Assembly: GCA_963732595.1 (NCBI GenBank)
Contig: CAVSZZ010000002.1
Span: 434,001-498,000 of the forward strand
Origin: JAFGXF01 sp963732595
GTDB lineage: Bacteria; Chloroflexota; Anaerolineae; Anaerolineales; Anaerolineaceae
Length of the DNA stretch: 64,000 nt
Reading direction: 5' to 3'
Shown here: piece by piece, positions 27,285 to 37,843 of the stretch
Position numbering within the stretch: position 1 is the stretch's first letter
Layout of the letters: each line of letters opens with the position of its first letter
Translations under genes and position numbers: made by a program
Notes under the pieces: generated by a model
The model's input: the letters and a program-made list of their open reading frames with translations, nothing else
Told to the model about the DNA's origin: nothing
Database searches by the model: none

Positions 27285-28943
27285 ATGAGTAAAAGAATAT
27301 TAAAAATCATCCCCATAGGGGGCTTTGGGGAAGTCGGCAAGAATATGCTGGCCTACGAATACGGCGAGGAGATCCTCGTGGTGGACGCGGGTCTGATGTT
27401 CCCGGATAGTGACATGCTGGGGATCGACTATATCATCCCCGACTTCAACTACCTGGTCAAGAACCAAAAGAAGGTGCGTGGGATCGTCATTACCCACGGG
27501 CACGAGGATCACACCGGTGCCATCCCGCATCTGATCGAGCAGGTCAATGCGCCCATCTACGCCACGCCTTTGACGCGCGGACTGATCGAAGTCAAACTGG
27601 CCAAGAACGGCCTGTCCAAGAAAGCCCGGCTGCATACCGTGCACGCCGGCGAGAGCGTCGGGATTGGCTGCTTCACTGTGGAGTTCTTCCACGTCAGTCA
27701 TTCCATCCCGGATGCCGTCGGCTTGGGCATCACTACGCCGGCCGGACTGATCGTCCACTCCGGCGATTACAAGTTCGATCACACCCCGGTGGACAACTGG
27801 CCGAGTGACTATGCCAAGCTGGCTGAGTTCTCCCAACGCGGCGTCCTGGCTCTGCTGGCGGACTCGACCAACGTTGAAACACCTGGTTGGGCACCCTCCG
27901 AGCGAGTCATCGATGGCGCCCTTGACAAGGTCTTCTCGGAAGCCAAGGGTCGCATCATCGTGGCCAGCTTTGCCTCGCATATCTCGCGCATCCAGCAGGT
28001 CGCCAATGCAGCTGCCAACCACAAGCGCAAGATCGCCTTCATCGGCACTTCGATGGTCGAGAACGTCAAAATTGCCCGCCAGCTCGATTATCTCGACCTG
28101 GATGAAAGCATGGTCGTACCGGCAGACAACGCACTGCATCTGCCGGATAATGAGATGATCCTGATGGTCACCGGCTCACAGGGTGAACCGACCTCCATCA
28201 TGGGCCGACTGGCAACCGGTACCAACCGCACCTTCGATATCAAAGAAGGCGACACGGTCGTTCTTTCGGCGACCCCCATCCCGGGCAATGAAGAATCGGT
28301 CTACCACGTCATCAACCGCCTGTACCAACGGGGTGCGAACGTGATCTACGGGGAGACCACACCTGTGCATGTCTCCGGTCACGCCAGCCAGGAGGAGATG
28401 AAGTTGTTGATCCACCTGGTCAAGCCCAAGTTCTTCATCCCGATGCATGGTGAGCTGCGCATGCTCAAACTGCACAGCCAGCTGGCCCACTCACTGGGAA
28501 TTCCGGAAGAGGACATCGCCGTGGTTGAGAACGGGCGCGTGATCGAGATCGACAATCGCGGCAGGCTTGAGCATGCGCGCATGCGCCTGGGCGAACGTCT
28601 GCCCGGTGGGTATGTCTTCGTGGATGGCTCAAGCGTGGGGGATGTCAACCAGAAAGTCATCAGCGAGCGCGATATGCTCGGGCGTGATGGCGTCTTAATG
28701 GTCAACCTGTCGGTCGAGAAGTCCACCCGGCGACCATATGGACAAATCGAGATCTCCAGCCGCGGTTTTCTGCCGGATCAAAGCCTTAACGAATACCTTC
28801 CGGCATTACGTAAACGGATCGATGATGCGGTTCGCCGTCCTGAAGGGAATTTACAACAGAATGTCGAAGAAACCATCAAGAATTTCGTCTTCAAAGAGTT
28901 GGAACGCCGCCCGGTGATCTTTGTGAACATCCACAAACAATAA
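27285..28943 (+). CDS. rnj: Ribonuclease J
   Basis: A 552-residue metallo-beta-lactamase/beta-CASP ribonuclease with both 5'-3' exonuclease and endonuclease potential, central to mRNA decay and rRNA maturation. It begins with LKIIPIGGFGEVGKNM. The zinc motif HGHEDHTG is at residues 71-78, followed by FFHVSHSIPDAVGLGI, HSGDYKFD, and LLADSTNVETPG, all diagnostic of RNase J. The beta-CASP part has FASHISRIQQV and VTGSQGEP, then VHVSGHASQEEMK. A C-terminal domain of about 100 residues ends in RRPVIFVNIHKQ. Length matches the family. A hairpin at 28974 follows the stop. Confidence 0.96.
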   Translation: MSKRILKIIPIGGFGEVGKNMLAYEYGEEILVVDAGLMFPDSDMLGIDYIIPDFNYLVKNQKKVRGIVITHGHEDHTGAIPHLIEQVNAPIYATPLTRGLIEVKLAKNGLSKKARLHTVHAGESVGIGCFTVEFFHVSHSIPDAVGLGITTPAGLIVHSGDYKFDHTPVDNWPSDYAKLAEFSQRGVLALLADSTNVETPGWAPSERVIDGALDKVFSEAKGRIIVASFASHISRIQQVANAAANHKRKIAFIGTSMVENVKIARQLDYLDLDESMVVPADNALHLPDNEMILMVTGSQGEPTSIMGRLATGTNRTFDIKEGDTVVLSATPIPGNEESVYHVINRLYQRGANVIYGETTPVHVSGHASQEEMKLLIHLVKPKFFIPMHGELRMLKLHSQLAHSLGIPEEDIAVVENGRVIEIDNRGRLEHARMRLGERLPGGYVFVDGSSVGDVNQKVISERDMLGRDGVLMVNLSVEKSTRRPYGQIEISSRGFLPDQSLNEYLPALRKRIDDAVRRPEGNLQQNVEETIKNFVFKELERRPVIFVNIHKQ

Positions 28944-28966
28944 TACCCACAGCCATCAACATTCGT

Positions 28967-28972
28967 TATAAT
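28967..28972 (+). promoter_or_regulatory. Candidate -10 of the cyd operon promoter
   Basis: TATAAT at 28967-28972 lies directly before a 29-base inverted repeat and about 55 bases upstream of cydA. No strong -35 is present at the right distance, which suggests activator dependence or a weak promoter. Confidence 0.45.
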
Positions 28973-28973
28973 C

Positions 28974-29009
28974 GTGGTCAGAAAGAAGATCTTTCTGACC
29001 ACCTTTATT
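28974..29009 (+). terminator. Perfect 13-bp hairpin between rnj and cydA
   Basis: GTGGTCAGAAAGA, loop AGA, TCTTTCTGACCAC, followed by CTTTATTT. It terminates rnj transcription. Because it starts two bases after the candidate -10 of the cyd promoter it would also lie at the very 5' end of the cyd transcript, where it could stabilise the message or serve as an operator. Confidence 0.75.
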
Positions 29010-29025
29010 TCACAGGAGGAAGTCC

Positions 29026-30390
29026 ATGGATGTACTGACCTTATCCAGGCTGCAGTTTGGCCTGACCACGGTCTACCACTTTTTCTTCGTTCCGCTGACC
29101 ATCGGTCTGGCATTCTACACCGCCATCCTGCAATCCATCTATGTGAAAACCGGCAACGAGGACTACCGGAAGTTGACCCGTTTCTGGGGCAAGCTGTTCC
29201 TGATCAACTTCGCGGTTGGGGTGGTGACCGGGCTGGTGATGGAATTCCAATTCGGGATGAACTGGGCGGAATATGCACGCTTCGTGGGGGATGTGTTCGG
29301 TGCCCCTTTGGCGATCGAAGGTCTGACCGCTTTCTTCCTTGAATCGACCTTTCTCGGTCTGTGGATCTTCGGCTGGGAGCGGCTCAACAAGAAACTGCAC
29401 CTGGCCACCATCTGGCTGGCCGCCTTCGGGTCGGCCCTGTCGGCCTTCTGGATCCTGATGGCAAATTCCTTCATGCAGGAACCCACCGGCTTTCAGATCG
29501 TGAACGGGCGTGCCGTGATGACCGACTTCGGTGCCTTGCTGGCAAATCCCCAGCTGCAAGTGCAGTTCCCCCACACCATTCTTTCGGGATTTGTAACAGC
29601 TTCCTTTTTCATACTGGGTGTGAGTGCCTGGCACCTGGTACGCAATCACTCACCTGCCCTGTTCAAGAAATCGTTCAAGCTCAGCCTGTGGGTCGGCCTG
29701 GCGGCTGCTTTCCTGATCATCCTGGCGGGGCATATCCAGACGCTGCACATCTTCGAAAACCAACCCATGAAGATGGCTGCGGCAGAAGCCCTGTGGGAAA
29801 CCGAGAACCCGGCTTCCTTTTCTCTCTTATCGATCCCGGACCAGGCCAATAATAAGGATCTGTTCGCCCTGCGGGTGCCCTATTTGACCTCCTTCATGAT
29901 CTACCTTAAACCTGAGGGTGAGGTGCTGGGCATCACCAATCTGCAGGCAGCCTACGAGCAGCAATATGGACCGGGCTACTACATCCCACCGGTGGCGGTA
30001 TCCTATTTCGCATTTCGGGTCATGGTCCTGGCGGGCTTCCTGATGCTGGGTGTGGCAGCCTGGTTCTTCCTGTTCCATGTGATCCTCAAGAGAGAGCCGC
30101 GCAAGATCAAATTTCTGTCGCTGCTGCCATTCGCTGCCATACTGCCTTACATGGCGAATTCGTCCGGATGGATCCTGACCGAGATGGGCCGCCAGCCCTG
30201 GGTGGTGTTCGGTTTATTGCAGACGGCGGATGCCTATTCACCCAGCGTCTCCAGAGGTGAAGTGTTGACCTCCCTGATCGCTTTTGTGCTGGTCTATGGA
30301 GCATTGATCGCCGTGGATGTCTACTTGCTGGCTTACTATGCCAAAGGCGATCCCCAGGTGGTTGCTAAACCGGTCGAGATCGAAGATTAG
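29026..30390 (+). CDS. cydA: Cytochrome bd quinol oxidase subunit I
   Basis: The 454-residue haem-bearing subunit of cytochrome bd, which oxidises membrane quinol and reduces O2 to water. His18 (TVYHFFFVPL) is the expected haem b595/d-side ligand. The helix GVVTGLVMEFQFGMNW and the acidic segment EGLTAFFLES match the proton-channel and haem region. GWILTEMGRQPW is the conserved late motif. The quinol (Q) loop between helices 6 and 7 is short, as in most non-proteobacterial CydA. AGGAGG precedes the ATG. It is the first gene of cydABDC. Confidence 0.96.
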   Translation: MDVLTLSRLQFGLTTVYHFFFVPLTIGLAFYTAILQSIYVKTGNEDYRKLTRFWGKLFLINFAVGVVTGLVMEFQFGMNWAEYARFVGDVFGAPLAIEGLTAFFLESTFLGLWIFGWERLNKKLHLATIWLAAFGSALSAFWILMANSFMQEPTGFQIVNGRAVMTDFGALLANPQLQVQFPHTILSGFVTASFFILGVSAWHLVRNHSPALFKKSFKLSLWVGLAAAFLIILAGHIQTLHIFENQPMKMAAAEALWETENPASFSLLSIPDQANNKDLFALRVPYLTSFMIYLKPEGEVLGITNLQAAYEQQYGPGYYIPPVAVSYFAFRVMVLAGFLMLGVAAWFFLFHVILKREPRKIKFLSLLPFAAILPYMANSSGWILTEMGRQPWVVFGLLQTADAYSPSVSRGEVLTSLIAFVLVYGALIAVDVYLLAYYAKGDPQVVAKPVEIED

Positions 30391-30402
30391 GCGGAGGACG
30401 AG

Positions 30403-31417
30403 ATGACACTCAATACACTCTGGTTCATTTTGATCGCGGTTCTGTATACCGGTTATTTCATCCTGGAAGGCTTCGACTTCGGGGTTGGCATCCTGTTGCC
30501 ATTCATCGGCAAGAACGACCGCGAGCGGCGGGTGATCATCAATACCATCGGCCCGCATTGGGATGGTAATGAAGTATGGCTCGTCACGGCCGGTGGGGCG
30601 ACCTTCGCCGCCTTCCCGCTGTGGTACACCGCCCTGTTCAGTGGTTTTTACCTGCCGCTGCTGGCCATCCTGCTGGCCCTGATCCTGCGCGGTGTGGCCT
30701 TCGAATTCCGGTCCAAGAATGCCAACCCCCTTTGGCGTAAAACCTGGGATTGGATCCTTTTCACCGGCAGCCTGGTCCCCGCCTTCCTGTGGGGCGTGGC
30801 CTTCACCAACATGCTGGTGGGTGTGCCGATCGATGCGAACCTGTATTACACCGGCGGATTCTGGAATCTGCTGAACGGCCCGGCACTGGTGGGCGGGCTG
30901 GTATCACTCTTCGGGTTCATCAGCCTGGGTGGTTTGTTCCTGTCTCTCAAGATTGAGGGCGAACTTGGGGAACGCGCCCGGCAGGCAACCTCACGAGTCT
31001 GGTTCCCGGGTTTGCTGGCCCTGATCGCACTCGGTTTTATTCTGTACTTCACCAAAGGTCTGGCGCACTTCCCGTGGGTCACCGGAACGGCCGCCATTCT
31101 GGCAATGGTCCTGGCTGCCATCGGTGGCTGCCTCGATCTATCGAAATAGGCTTGGGACTGCCTTCATTATATTAGTTATTGCAACCACGCTCGCTTGCCT
31201 GGCGTTCTTCAGCGCGCTGTATCCCAACCTGATGGTCTCCAGCCTGGATGCGGCCAACAATCTGACCATCGTCAATGCCGCCTCCGGTCCCTACACGCTC
31301 AAGGTGATGAGCATCGTGGCGGCCATCTTCGTACCGGTCGTACTGGCCTATCAAGCCTGGACCTACTGGATCTTCCGCAAGCGCCTGAGCATAAAGGTTA
31401 AGGAGCTGGAATATTGA
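30403..31417 (+). CDS. cydB: Cytochrome bd quinol oxidase subunit II, frameshifted
   Basis: The second oxidase subunit, about 338 residues and eight helices. The first 240 codons are continuous: GYFILEGFDFGVGILLPF, the conserved NTIGPHWDGNEVWL, and FTNMLVGVP. The frame breaks at about 31121-31140 after MVLAAIGG; the remaining 95 codons (SIYRNRLGTAF to KRLSIKVKELEY) continue one base out of frame to a TGA at 31415-31417. A single missing base explains it. Since cydA is intact and cydD/cydC show similar breaks, an assembly error is likely. Confidence 0.9.
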
Positions 31418-31426
31418 TCCTTTCAC

Positions 31427-33183
31427 GTGGAGAACACCAGGCTTGTCTTGAACGAATCTGACGCTTTAGAGATCAACCAAAAACCAAACCGCTGGTTGGC
31501 TGACCGGTTGATAGGCAGCCGGCCAGCGCTTGCTTTAACCCTGGTCTCCAACCTGCTGGCAGCCGGGATGGTGATCGCCCAGGCTGCATTGACCGCCACG
31601 ATCATCGCGGATGTGTTTCTGGGAGGCAGGGATCTTGCCGATGAAAGTCATCGGCTGGGGCTTATTGCTGGGTGTCCTCGGCTTTCGAGCGCTGATGACC
31701 TTTTCCGGCGAGGTGAGCGCGCATGCCATTGCCAGCCGCATCAAGTCCAGCCTGCGTCTGGAGCTCTTCGATCACCTGTTCCAGCTCGGCCCGATCTTCA
31801 TCCAGGACGAAAGGACGGCCGAGATTGACAACGACAGCTCTGGCCGGGGTGGAAAGTTTGGAGGAGTGGTACAGCCGCTTCCTGCCCCAGCTCATCCTGG
31901 CTGCCCTCATCCCTACAACCATCCTGATGTTCGTCTTCCCGCACGACCTGCTCAGCGGGCTGGTTTTATTGATCACGGCTCCACTCCTGCCGCTCTTTAT
32001 GTACCTGATCGGGCGTGCATCCGAGCGGCTTACGACCAGGCGGTGGGCAGCCCTCGGCCGGTTGGGGGGATTCTTCCTGGATACCCTGCAGGGACTGACC
32101 AGCCTCAAGCTGGCCGGCCGCAGCCGGTACTGGTCGGGCAGACTGGTGGAGGCGAATGAGAGTTACCGCAGCGCAACCATGAACGTTCTTCGGGTGACCT
32201 TTCTGTCAGCACTGGCACTCGAATTACTGGCTACCCTCAGTACAGCGGTGGTGGCGGTCGAGATCGGTTTACGGTTGTTAAATGGCTCACTCGCATACCA
32301 ACCGGCGCTCATGATCCTGCTGCTTGCGCCGGAGTTCTACCTGCCGCTCCGCCAGCTCGGGTTGCGCTTTCACGCCAGCCGGACCGGACTGAATGCCGCG
32401 GCGCGCCTGCTCGAGATCCTGTCCATCCAGCCTCAGAAATCGTCGGGGAGCTCGATCGTGATCAAAGCTGCCGCTCCCATCTGTTTCGAATCCGTAGGTG
32501 TCCTTTACCCCCAACGCGACCGGCCGGCACTGGCGGATATCTCCATCACCATCACTCCCGGGGAGCGAGTCGCGCTCACCGGACCCAGCGGCGCCGGCAA
32601 GAGCACCCTGTTCGACCTGCTGCTCGGCTTCCTGCAGCCATCCACCGGCCGCATCCTGATCGATGGGACGGATCTCAGGGACCTGTCACCGGAAGCCTGG
32701 CGCAATCACATCGCCTGGGTGCCGCAGCGACCCTACCTGTTCAATGCCAGCCTGGGCGAGAACCTCAGACTCGGTGATCCGGCGGCCAGCGCGGCTGACA
32801 TGAAGGAAGCCTGCCGGCGCGCCGGGCTGGATGAGATGCTCGCCAGCCTGCCGGATGGATTGGATACATCAATCGGCGAAGGTGGTCTGCACCTTTCAGG
32901 CGGTCAAGCCCAGCGCCTGGCCCTGGCGCGGGCATTTCTGAAACCGGCCGATGTCTTCCTGCTGGATGAAGCTGCGGCGGGGCTCGATCCCGAGGCGGCT
33001 CTTGAATTGGCGTCAACCCTGCGCGCCATTCCATCTGGCAGGACCGTGCTGGCCATCACCCATCATCCAGCCGGATTATCCGTTTTCGACCGTATCCTCC
33101 AGCTTTCTGATGGACATCTGATCGCCGACCTGACGCCATCAGCCTATCTGAGCCGGTACAGAGGAGCAGGTCATGACCGCTGA
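31427..33183 (+). CDS. cydD: ABC exporter CydD, two frameshifts
   Basis: One half of the heterodimeric CydDC exporter that moves glutathione/cysteine out of the cytoplasm and is needed to assemble cytochrome bd. The membrane part reads in three frames: ALTLVSNLLAAGMVIAQAAL up to about 31625, then RALMTFSGEVSAHAIASRIK up to about 31825, then TTTALAGVESLEEWYSRFLP onward. The ATPase half is intact: Walker A GPSGAGKST, Q-loop WVPQRPYLF, signature LSGGQAQRLALARA and Walker B VFLLDEAAAGLD. The start is a GTG 10 bases after cydB; its stop overlaps the start of cydC. Confidence 0.88.
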
Positions 33184-34926
33184 TTCCCGCGGTACATTGC
33201 TGCGTGTGTTGGGTTTCCTGCGGCCCGCCTGGCAGTGGGTGGCGTTATCGATCCTGTTGTCGACTGCCACGATCGCTGCCGGTGTTGGCCTGATCGGCAC
33301 CTCCGCCTGGTTGATCTCCGCAGCAGCACTGCAACCCTCGATCGCGGTACTGCAGGTGGCCATTGTGGGCGTGCGGTTCTTCGGCCTGAGTCGCGGTGTC
33401 CTGCGCTATCTCGAACGCCTGGCCAGCCATGAGATCCAACTTCCGCATCCTCGGCAATATGCGGCTGTGGTTCTATACGAAACTTGAACGGTTGGCACCG
33501 GCCGGCCTGATGGACGAACGCGGTGGGGATCTGCTGTCTCGCGACATCGATGATATCGACGCGCTGGAGTTGATCTTCATCCGCGTGATCAGCCCGGCCT
33601 TGACCGCCCTGCTGGTCACTCTTGGAATGATTTGGTTTACCGGGCATTACGATCCCAGCCTGGCCTGGCTGTTGGCCGGATTATTGATCCTTGCCGGCGT
33701 CTGCCTGCCGCTATTGATCCGCGCCCTGTCACATAACCTGGCCATCCGACAAGTCGAGCAACGGGCCGGATTGAACGCCTTCCTGGTCGAGAGCCTGTCG
33801 GGGATGGCCGACCTGCTCCTGTTCAACCGCGTCAATCATCAGCGGAACGGAACTTGAAGAACTTGAACCGGGGTATGCCGCTACCGGGAGCCGCCTGGCA
33901 CTGGTTGGTGGTCTGCAATCCGGGCTCAGCCAGCTCCTGGGCGGCCTGGCTACCTGGCTGGCACTCATCTGGCTCATCCCGACAGTTACGCAGGGTACGC
34001 TGGATGGGGTTATGCTGGCGGTGCTGGCACTGACCACAGCTGCCAGCTTCGAAGCTGTTGCACCCCTGCCAGCCGCCGCCCAGTATCTCGATGGCAGCCT
34101 GGCTGCCGCCAGGCGCCTGTTCGAGCTGGCCGACCGCGAAGCAGCCATCCCGGAATCGAGCCAGCTGCAGACCATCCTTCTGCAGGAAGCTCCAGCATTG
34201 GAAGTAAAAGATCTATCGCTGCAGTACAGACCCGGGTTGCCACCGGCACTGGACGGTGTCAGTTTCAAGCTGCTGCCCGGGAAGAAACTGGCTGTGGTGG
34301 GTCCAAACGGGGCTGGGAAGACCAGCCTGATCAATGTCCTGCTGCGTGGTTGGGATTACTCATCGGGCCAGATACACCTGGATGGAAACGAACTGCGCGA
34401 CCTCGTGCCTGAGACCGCCCGTTCGGTCTTCAGCCTGGCACCCCAGAGAGGTCACCTGTTCGATATGAGCCTGCGTGATAACCTGATGCTCGGACGGCAG
34501 GATATCGACCCACAAGCTTTGGATCTGGCATTGGATTCGGCCGGATTGACGGCTTTCATCACCGGGCTGCCTGCTGGTCTGGAAACACCGGTCGGCGAGC
34601 ACGGGCTGGGCCTGTCAGGCGGCGAACGCCAGCGTGTGATCCTCGCGCGTGCGCTGCTCCAGCCAGCGCCCATCCTGATCCTGGATGAACCCTTCAGTCA
34701 GCTCGACACGGCCCTCTCGCGGGAGATCCTCTCCAATTTGCTTGACACCTATACGCAACACAGCCTGCTATTGATCACTCACCTGTTCACCGGCCTGGAT
34801 GCGATGGATGAGATCCTGGTGATGAAAGGCGGCCGCATCATTGAACGCGGGACACATCGTGAGCTGTTGCGCAGCGCCGGCCTGTATGCCCGTTACCACG
34901 CCTACCAGCAGGAATCGTTGCCGTAG
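33173..34926 (+). CDS. cydC: ABC exporter CydC, at least two frameshifts
   Basis: The partner of CydD. The N-terminus MTADSRGTLLRVLGFL with the first helices is in one frame. Near 33440 the frame changes (continuing with NFRILGNMRLWFYTKLERL) and again between 33830 and 33880, after which GLQSGLSQLLGGLATWLALI leads to the ATPase. The ATPase half is complete: Walker A GPNGAGKTS, LSGGERQRVILARALLQ and ILILDEPFSQLD. ATG 33173 overlaps the cydD stop by 11 bases, indicating coupling. The domain order matches CydC; the breaks are probably sequencing artefacts. Confidence 0.88.
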
Positions 34927-34975
34927 GCCGGTCAATAAACACTTTGAGAGGGGTGATGACGGTATAATCGAGCCC

Positions 34976-37786
34976 ATGCCTTCCATGGTTGCCCTGGACC
35001 TCGAAACCACCGGACTTGATGCATCCGCAGATGCGATCATCGAGATTGGTGTCGTGCGTTTCTCAAGTCACCGCAAGGAAGGTGAATGGTCCACCCTGGT
35101 CAATCCCCGCCGGCCGATCCCGCCTTTCGTTTCCCAACTGACCGGCATTACCAATGATATGGTGATGCATGCACCCACCCTGGCCGAGGTGCTGCCCCAG
35201 CTTGAGCAATTCGTGGGGCGTGACCCGGTCCTCGGGCAAAATGTGCAATTCGATCTGGGATTCCTGCAAAAACACGGCATCCTCGAATTCAACCAGGTGG
35301 CAGATACCTTCGACCTGGCCTCGGTTTTGCTGCCTCAAGCCAGCCGCTACTCGCTGGATGCGCTCGAACAGCAACTGGGCTTGCTCCTGCCGGCTACCCA
35401 TCGCGCATTGGATGATGCCCGCGCCACACACGGTGTCTACGTCGAGCTGCTCAAGCTGATCCGCCAACTGCCGGTCGACCTGATCGCCGAGATCGTGCGA
35501 TATGGTGAAGAGGTGGATTGGGGCGGCAAGCTGGCTTTCCGTGAGGCTCTGGCGGAGGCGGCCAAAGAGCCGATTGGCGCCAGGCAGGCGCATGGCATCG
35601 TTGATACCCCGCTGTTTCCCGCCAGCTCAGAGGCACAAGCAGAACCGCTCACCCCGTCAGACAAGCCCATTCCTCTCGACCTGGATGAGATGGCCGCCAC
35701 GCTGGAACACGGCGGTCCGTTCGCCAAGCATTTTAAAAGCTATGAATACCGCCCGCAGCAAGTGACCATGCTGCGCGCAGTGACCCGTGCCATCTCGGAA
35801 AGCCGCCACCTGATGGTGGAAGCCGGCACCGGCATCGGTAAATCCTACGCTTACCTCGTCCCAGCTGCCAGCTGGGCCTTGCTCAACGGGGAGCGGGTGG
35901 TCATCTCAACCAATACCATCAACCTGCAGGACCAGTTGATCAAGAAGGACATCCCGGATCTCTGTGAAGCGCTCGGCATCGAACTGCGCGCCGCTGTGCT
36001 CAAGGGACGTTCCAATTACCTCTGCCCGCGCCGGCTGGCCAGCCTGCGCACCCACCGGCCGGAAACGGTCGAGGAGTTGCGCGTGCTCGCCAAGATCCTG
36101 GTCTGGCTGCGCACGAACCAGAGCGGCGATCGCAGCGAGCTGACCCTGACAGGCCCGGCCGACCGCGAGGTCTGGAACCGGTTGTCGGCCGAGGATGAAG
36201 GCTGCAAGGGCGAGGTCTGTCTGCGGCGCATGGGCGGCACCTGTCCGTTCTACCGGGCACGCCAGGCCGCCCTGAATTCCCATATCCTGGTGGTCAACCA
36301 TGCCCTGCTGCTGGCGGATGCTTCAACCAAGAACCGCGTCCTGCCGGAGTTCAACTACCTGATCGTGGATGAAGCCCACCACATGGAAGATGCCACCACC
36401 AGTGCGCTCAGTTTTCGCGTCACCCAGGGAGACATGTTCAGACTTCTGCGTGAGCTGGGCGGACCAAATTCCGGTCTGGCCGGCAAACTGAGCAAAGCCC
36501 TGGAGGGGGAACTTCCGCCCGGCGACCTGGCAGGTTTCAAGCAGTTACTGTCAAAGGCAGCCGATATCGCCTTCCAGACTGAAACGTACACCTCCCGCTT
36601 ATTCCAGTCCATCGATGAATTCCTGATGGCGCGGCGCGAAGGGCAGTTCCAGGGTCAGTATGCCCAACAGGAACGCATCCTGCCAGCCACCCGGACGCTG
36701 CCATCCTGGACAGAAGTCGAGATCGCCTGGGACAACCTGCACCTGTCGGTGACCGATTTGTACAAGTCCCTGGAGGAGATCAACCGGGTTGCCGGTAAGT
36801 CTGAGGGCGAAAGCGACTTGGAGGATCTGCAGGGGGACCTGTCTGGTCTGGCCAGGCGCATCAACGAGATCGACACCAACCTGAACCAGCTGGTCAGCGA
36901 ACCGTTGGCTGACTTCGTTTATTGGGTCGAGACCCAGGCGCGTGTGAACGGCCCCGGTGGCAACAACCGCCTGGCTTTGCAGTCCGCACCGCTGCACATT
37001 GGCAGCCTGATGGAACAATTCCTGTGGCATGAAAAAACCAGCGTGATCCTAACCTCCGCCACCCTGACCACCGCCGGTGAGTTCGATTACCTGCGTGGGC
37101 GCCTGAATGCCGACGAGGCGGACGAATTAATGGTTGGTTCACCCTTCGATTATGAAAACTCGGCGTTACTCTACCTGGTGAATGACATCCCGGAGCCGGT
37201 GGATGCGCATGGGCACCAGCGCATGACCGAAGCGGCCCTGGTGAAACTGGCCAAAGCCACCGGAGGGCGTTTGATGGCCTTGTTCACCTCTTACACGCAA
37301 TTGCGCAAGACTTCCCAGGCCATCAGTCCGATCCTGGCTGAAGCCAATATACAGGTCTATGAACAGGGGGAAGGTGCCTCGCCGAATGCACTGCTGGAGT
37401 CGTTCAAAGGCGCGGGGAATGCCGTTTTGCTCGGGACACGCGCCTTCTGGGAGGGGGTGGACATCCCGGGGGAGGCGTTATCGGTCCTGGTGATCGTCAA
37501 GCTGCCCTTCGACGTCCCATCGGATCCGATCGTGGCCGCCCGGGCCGAGACCTTCGATGATCCCTTCAACGAATACAATGTGCCCGAGGCAATCCTGCGC
37601 TTCCGCCAGGGCTTCGGACGATTGATCCGCACGCAATCAGACCGCGGGGTGGTGGTCATCCTGGACAGACGGGTATTAACGAAGCGATACGGAAAAGATT
37701 TCCTGGTATCCCTGCCAGACTGCACGAAGCGGGAGGGGCCATTGTTCGAACTGCCCAAAGTGGCTCAGAAATGGTTGAACTTATAG
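34976..37786 (+). CDS. dinG: DinG-family ATP-dependent DNA helicase with N-terminal DnaQ-like exonuclease
   Basis: A 936-residue fusion. Residues 1-170 are a DEDDh 3'-5' exonuclease domain (VALDLETTG with the DxE pair at 8 and 10, then later a HRALDDA motif). The helicase begins near 245: Walker A AGTGIGKS near 283, DEAHH near 464, and a late motif RFRQGFGRLIRTQSD. Four cysteines between these (YLCPR near 349, then GCKG, EVC and GTCPF at about 408-421) match the XPD/DinG 4Fe-4S cluster. The same exonuclease-helicase arrangement occurs in Firmicute DinG, although Bacillus copies lack the cluster. The start is the ATG at 34976, 13 bases after a TATAAT-like sequence, so the transcript may be nearly leaderless. 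Role: resolving R-loops and unusual DNA structures during repair or replication. Confidence 0.92.
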   Translation: MPSMVALDLETTGLDASADAIIEIGVVRFSSHRKEGEWSTLVNPRRPIPPFVSQLTGITNDMVMHAPTLAEVLPQLEQFVGRDPVLGQNVQFDLGFLQKHGILEFNQVADTFDLASVLLPQASRYSLDALEQQLGLLLPATHRALDDARATHGVYVELLKLIRQLPVDLIAEIVRYGEEVDWGGKLAFREALAEAAKEPIGARQAHGIVDTPLFPASSEAQAEPLTPSDKPIPLDLDEMAATLEHGGPFAKHFKSYEYRPQQVTMLRAVTRAISESRHLMVEAGTGIGKSYAYLVPAASWALLNGERVVISTNTINLQDQLIKKDIPDLCEALGIELRAAVLKGRSNYLCPRRLASLRTHRPETVEELRVLAKILVWLRTNQSGDRSELTLTGPADREVWNRLSAEDEGCKGEVCLRRMGGTCPFYRARQAALNSHILVVNHALLLADASTKNRVLPEFNYLIVDEAHHMEDATTSALSFRVTQGDMFRLLRELGGPNSGLAGKLSKALEGELPPGDLAGFKQLLSKAADIAFQTETYTSRLFQSIDEFLMARREGQFQGQYAQQERILPATRTLPSWTEVEIAWDNLHLSVTDLYKSLEEINRVAGKSEGESDLEDLQGDLSGLARRINEIDTNLNQLVSEPLADFVYWVETQARVNGPGGNNRLALQSAPLHIGSLMEQFLWHEKTSVILTSATLTTAGEFDYLRGRLNADEADELMVGSPFDYENSALLYLVNDIPEPVDAHGHQRMTEAALVKLAKATGGRLMALFTSYTQLRKTSQAISPILAEANIQVYEQGEGASPNALLESFKGAGNAVLLGTRAFWEGVDIPGEALSVLVIVKLPFDVPSDPIVAARAETFDDPFNEYNVPEAILRFRQGFGRLIRTQSDRGVVVILDRRVLTKRYGKDFLVSLPDCTKREGPLFELPKVAQKWLNL

Positions 37787-37843
37787 TCCTGGTTGATTGA
37801 TACTGCCCCTTCGAAGTGGTTCAAATCTCCTGGTTTATATTGA

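Noticed and set aside
28921..28936. Rex-like site TTGTG-N6-CACAA near the cyd promoter
   Set aside because: Rex sites need an 8-base spacer (TTGTGAA-N4-TTCACAA) and this stretch encodes the last residues of RNase J.
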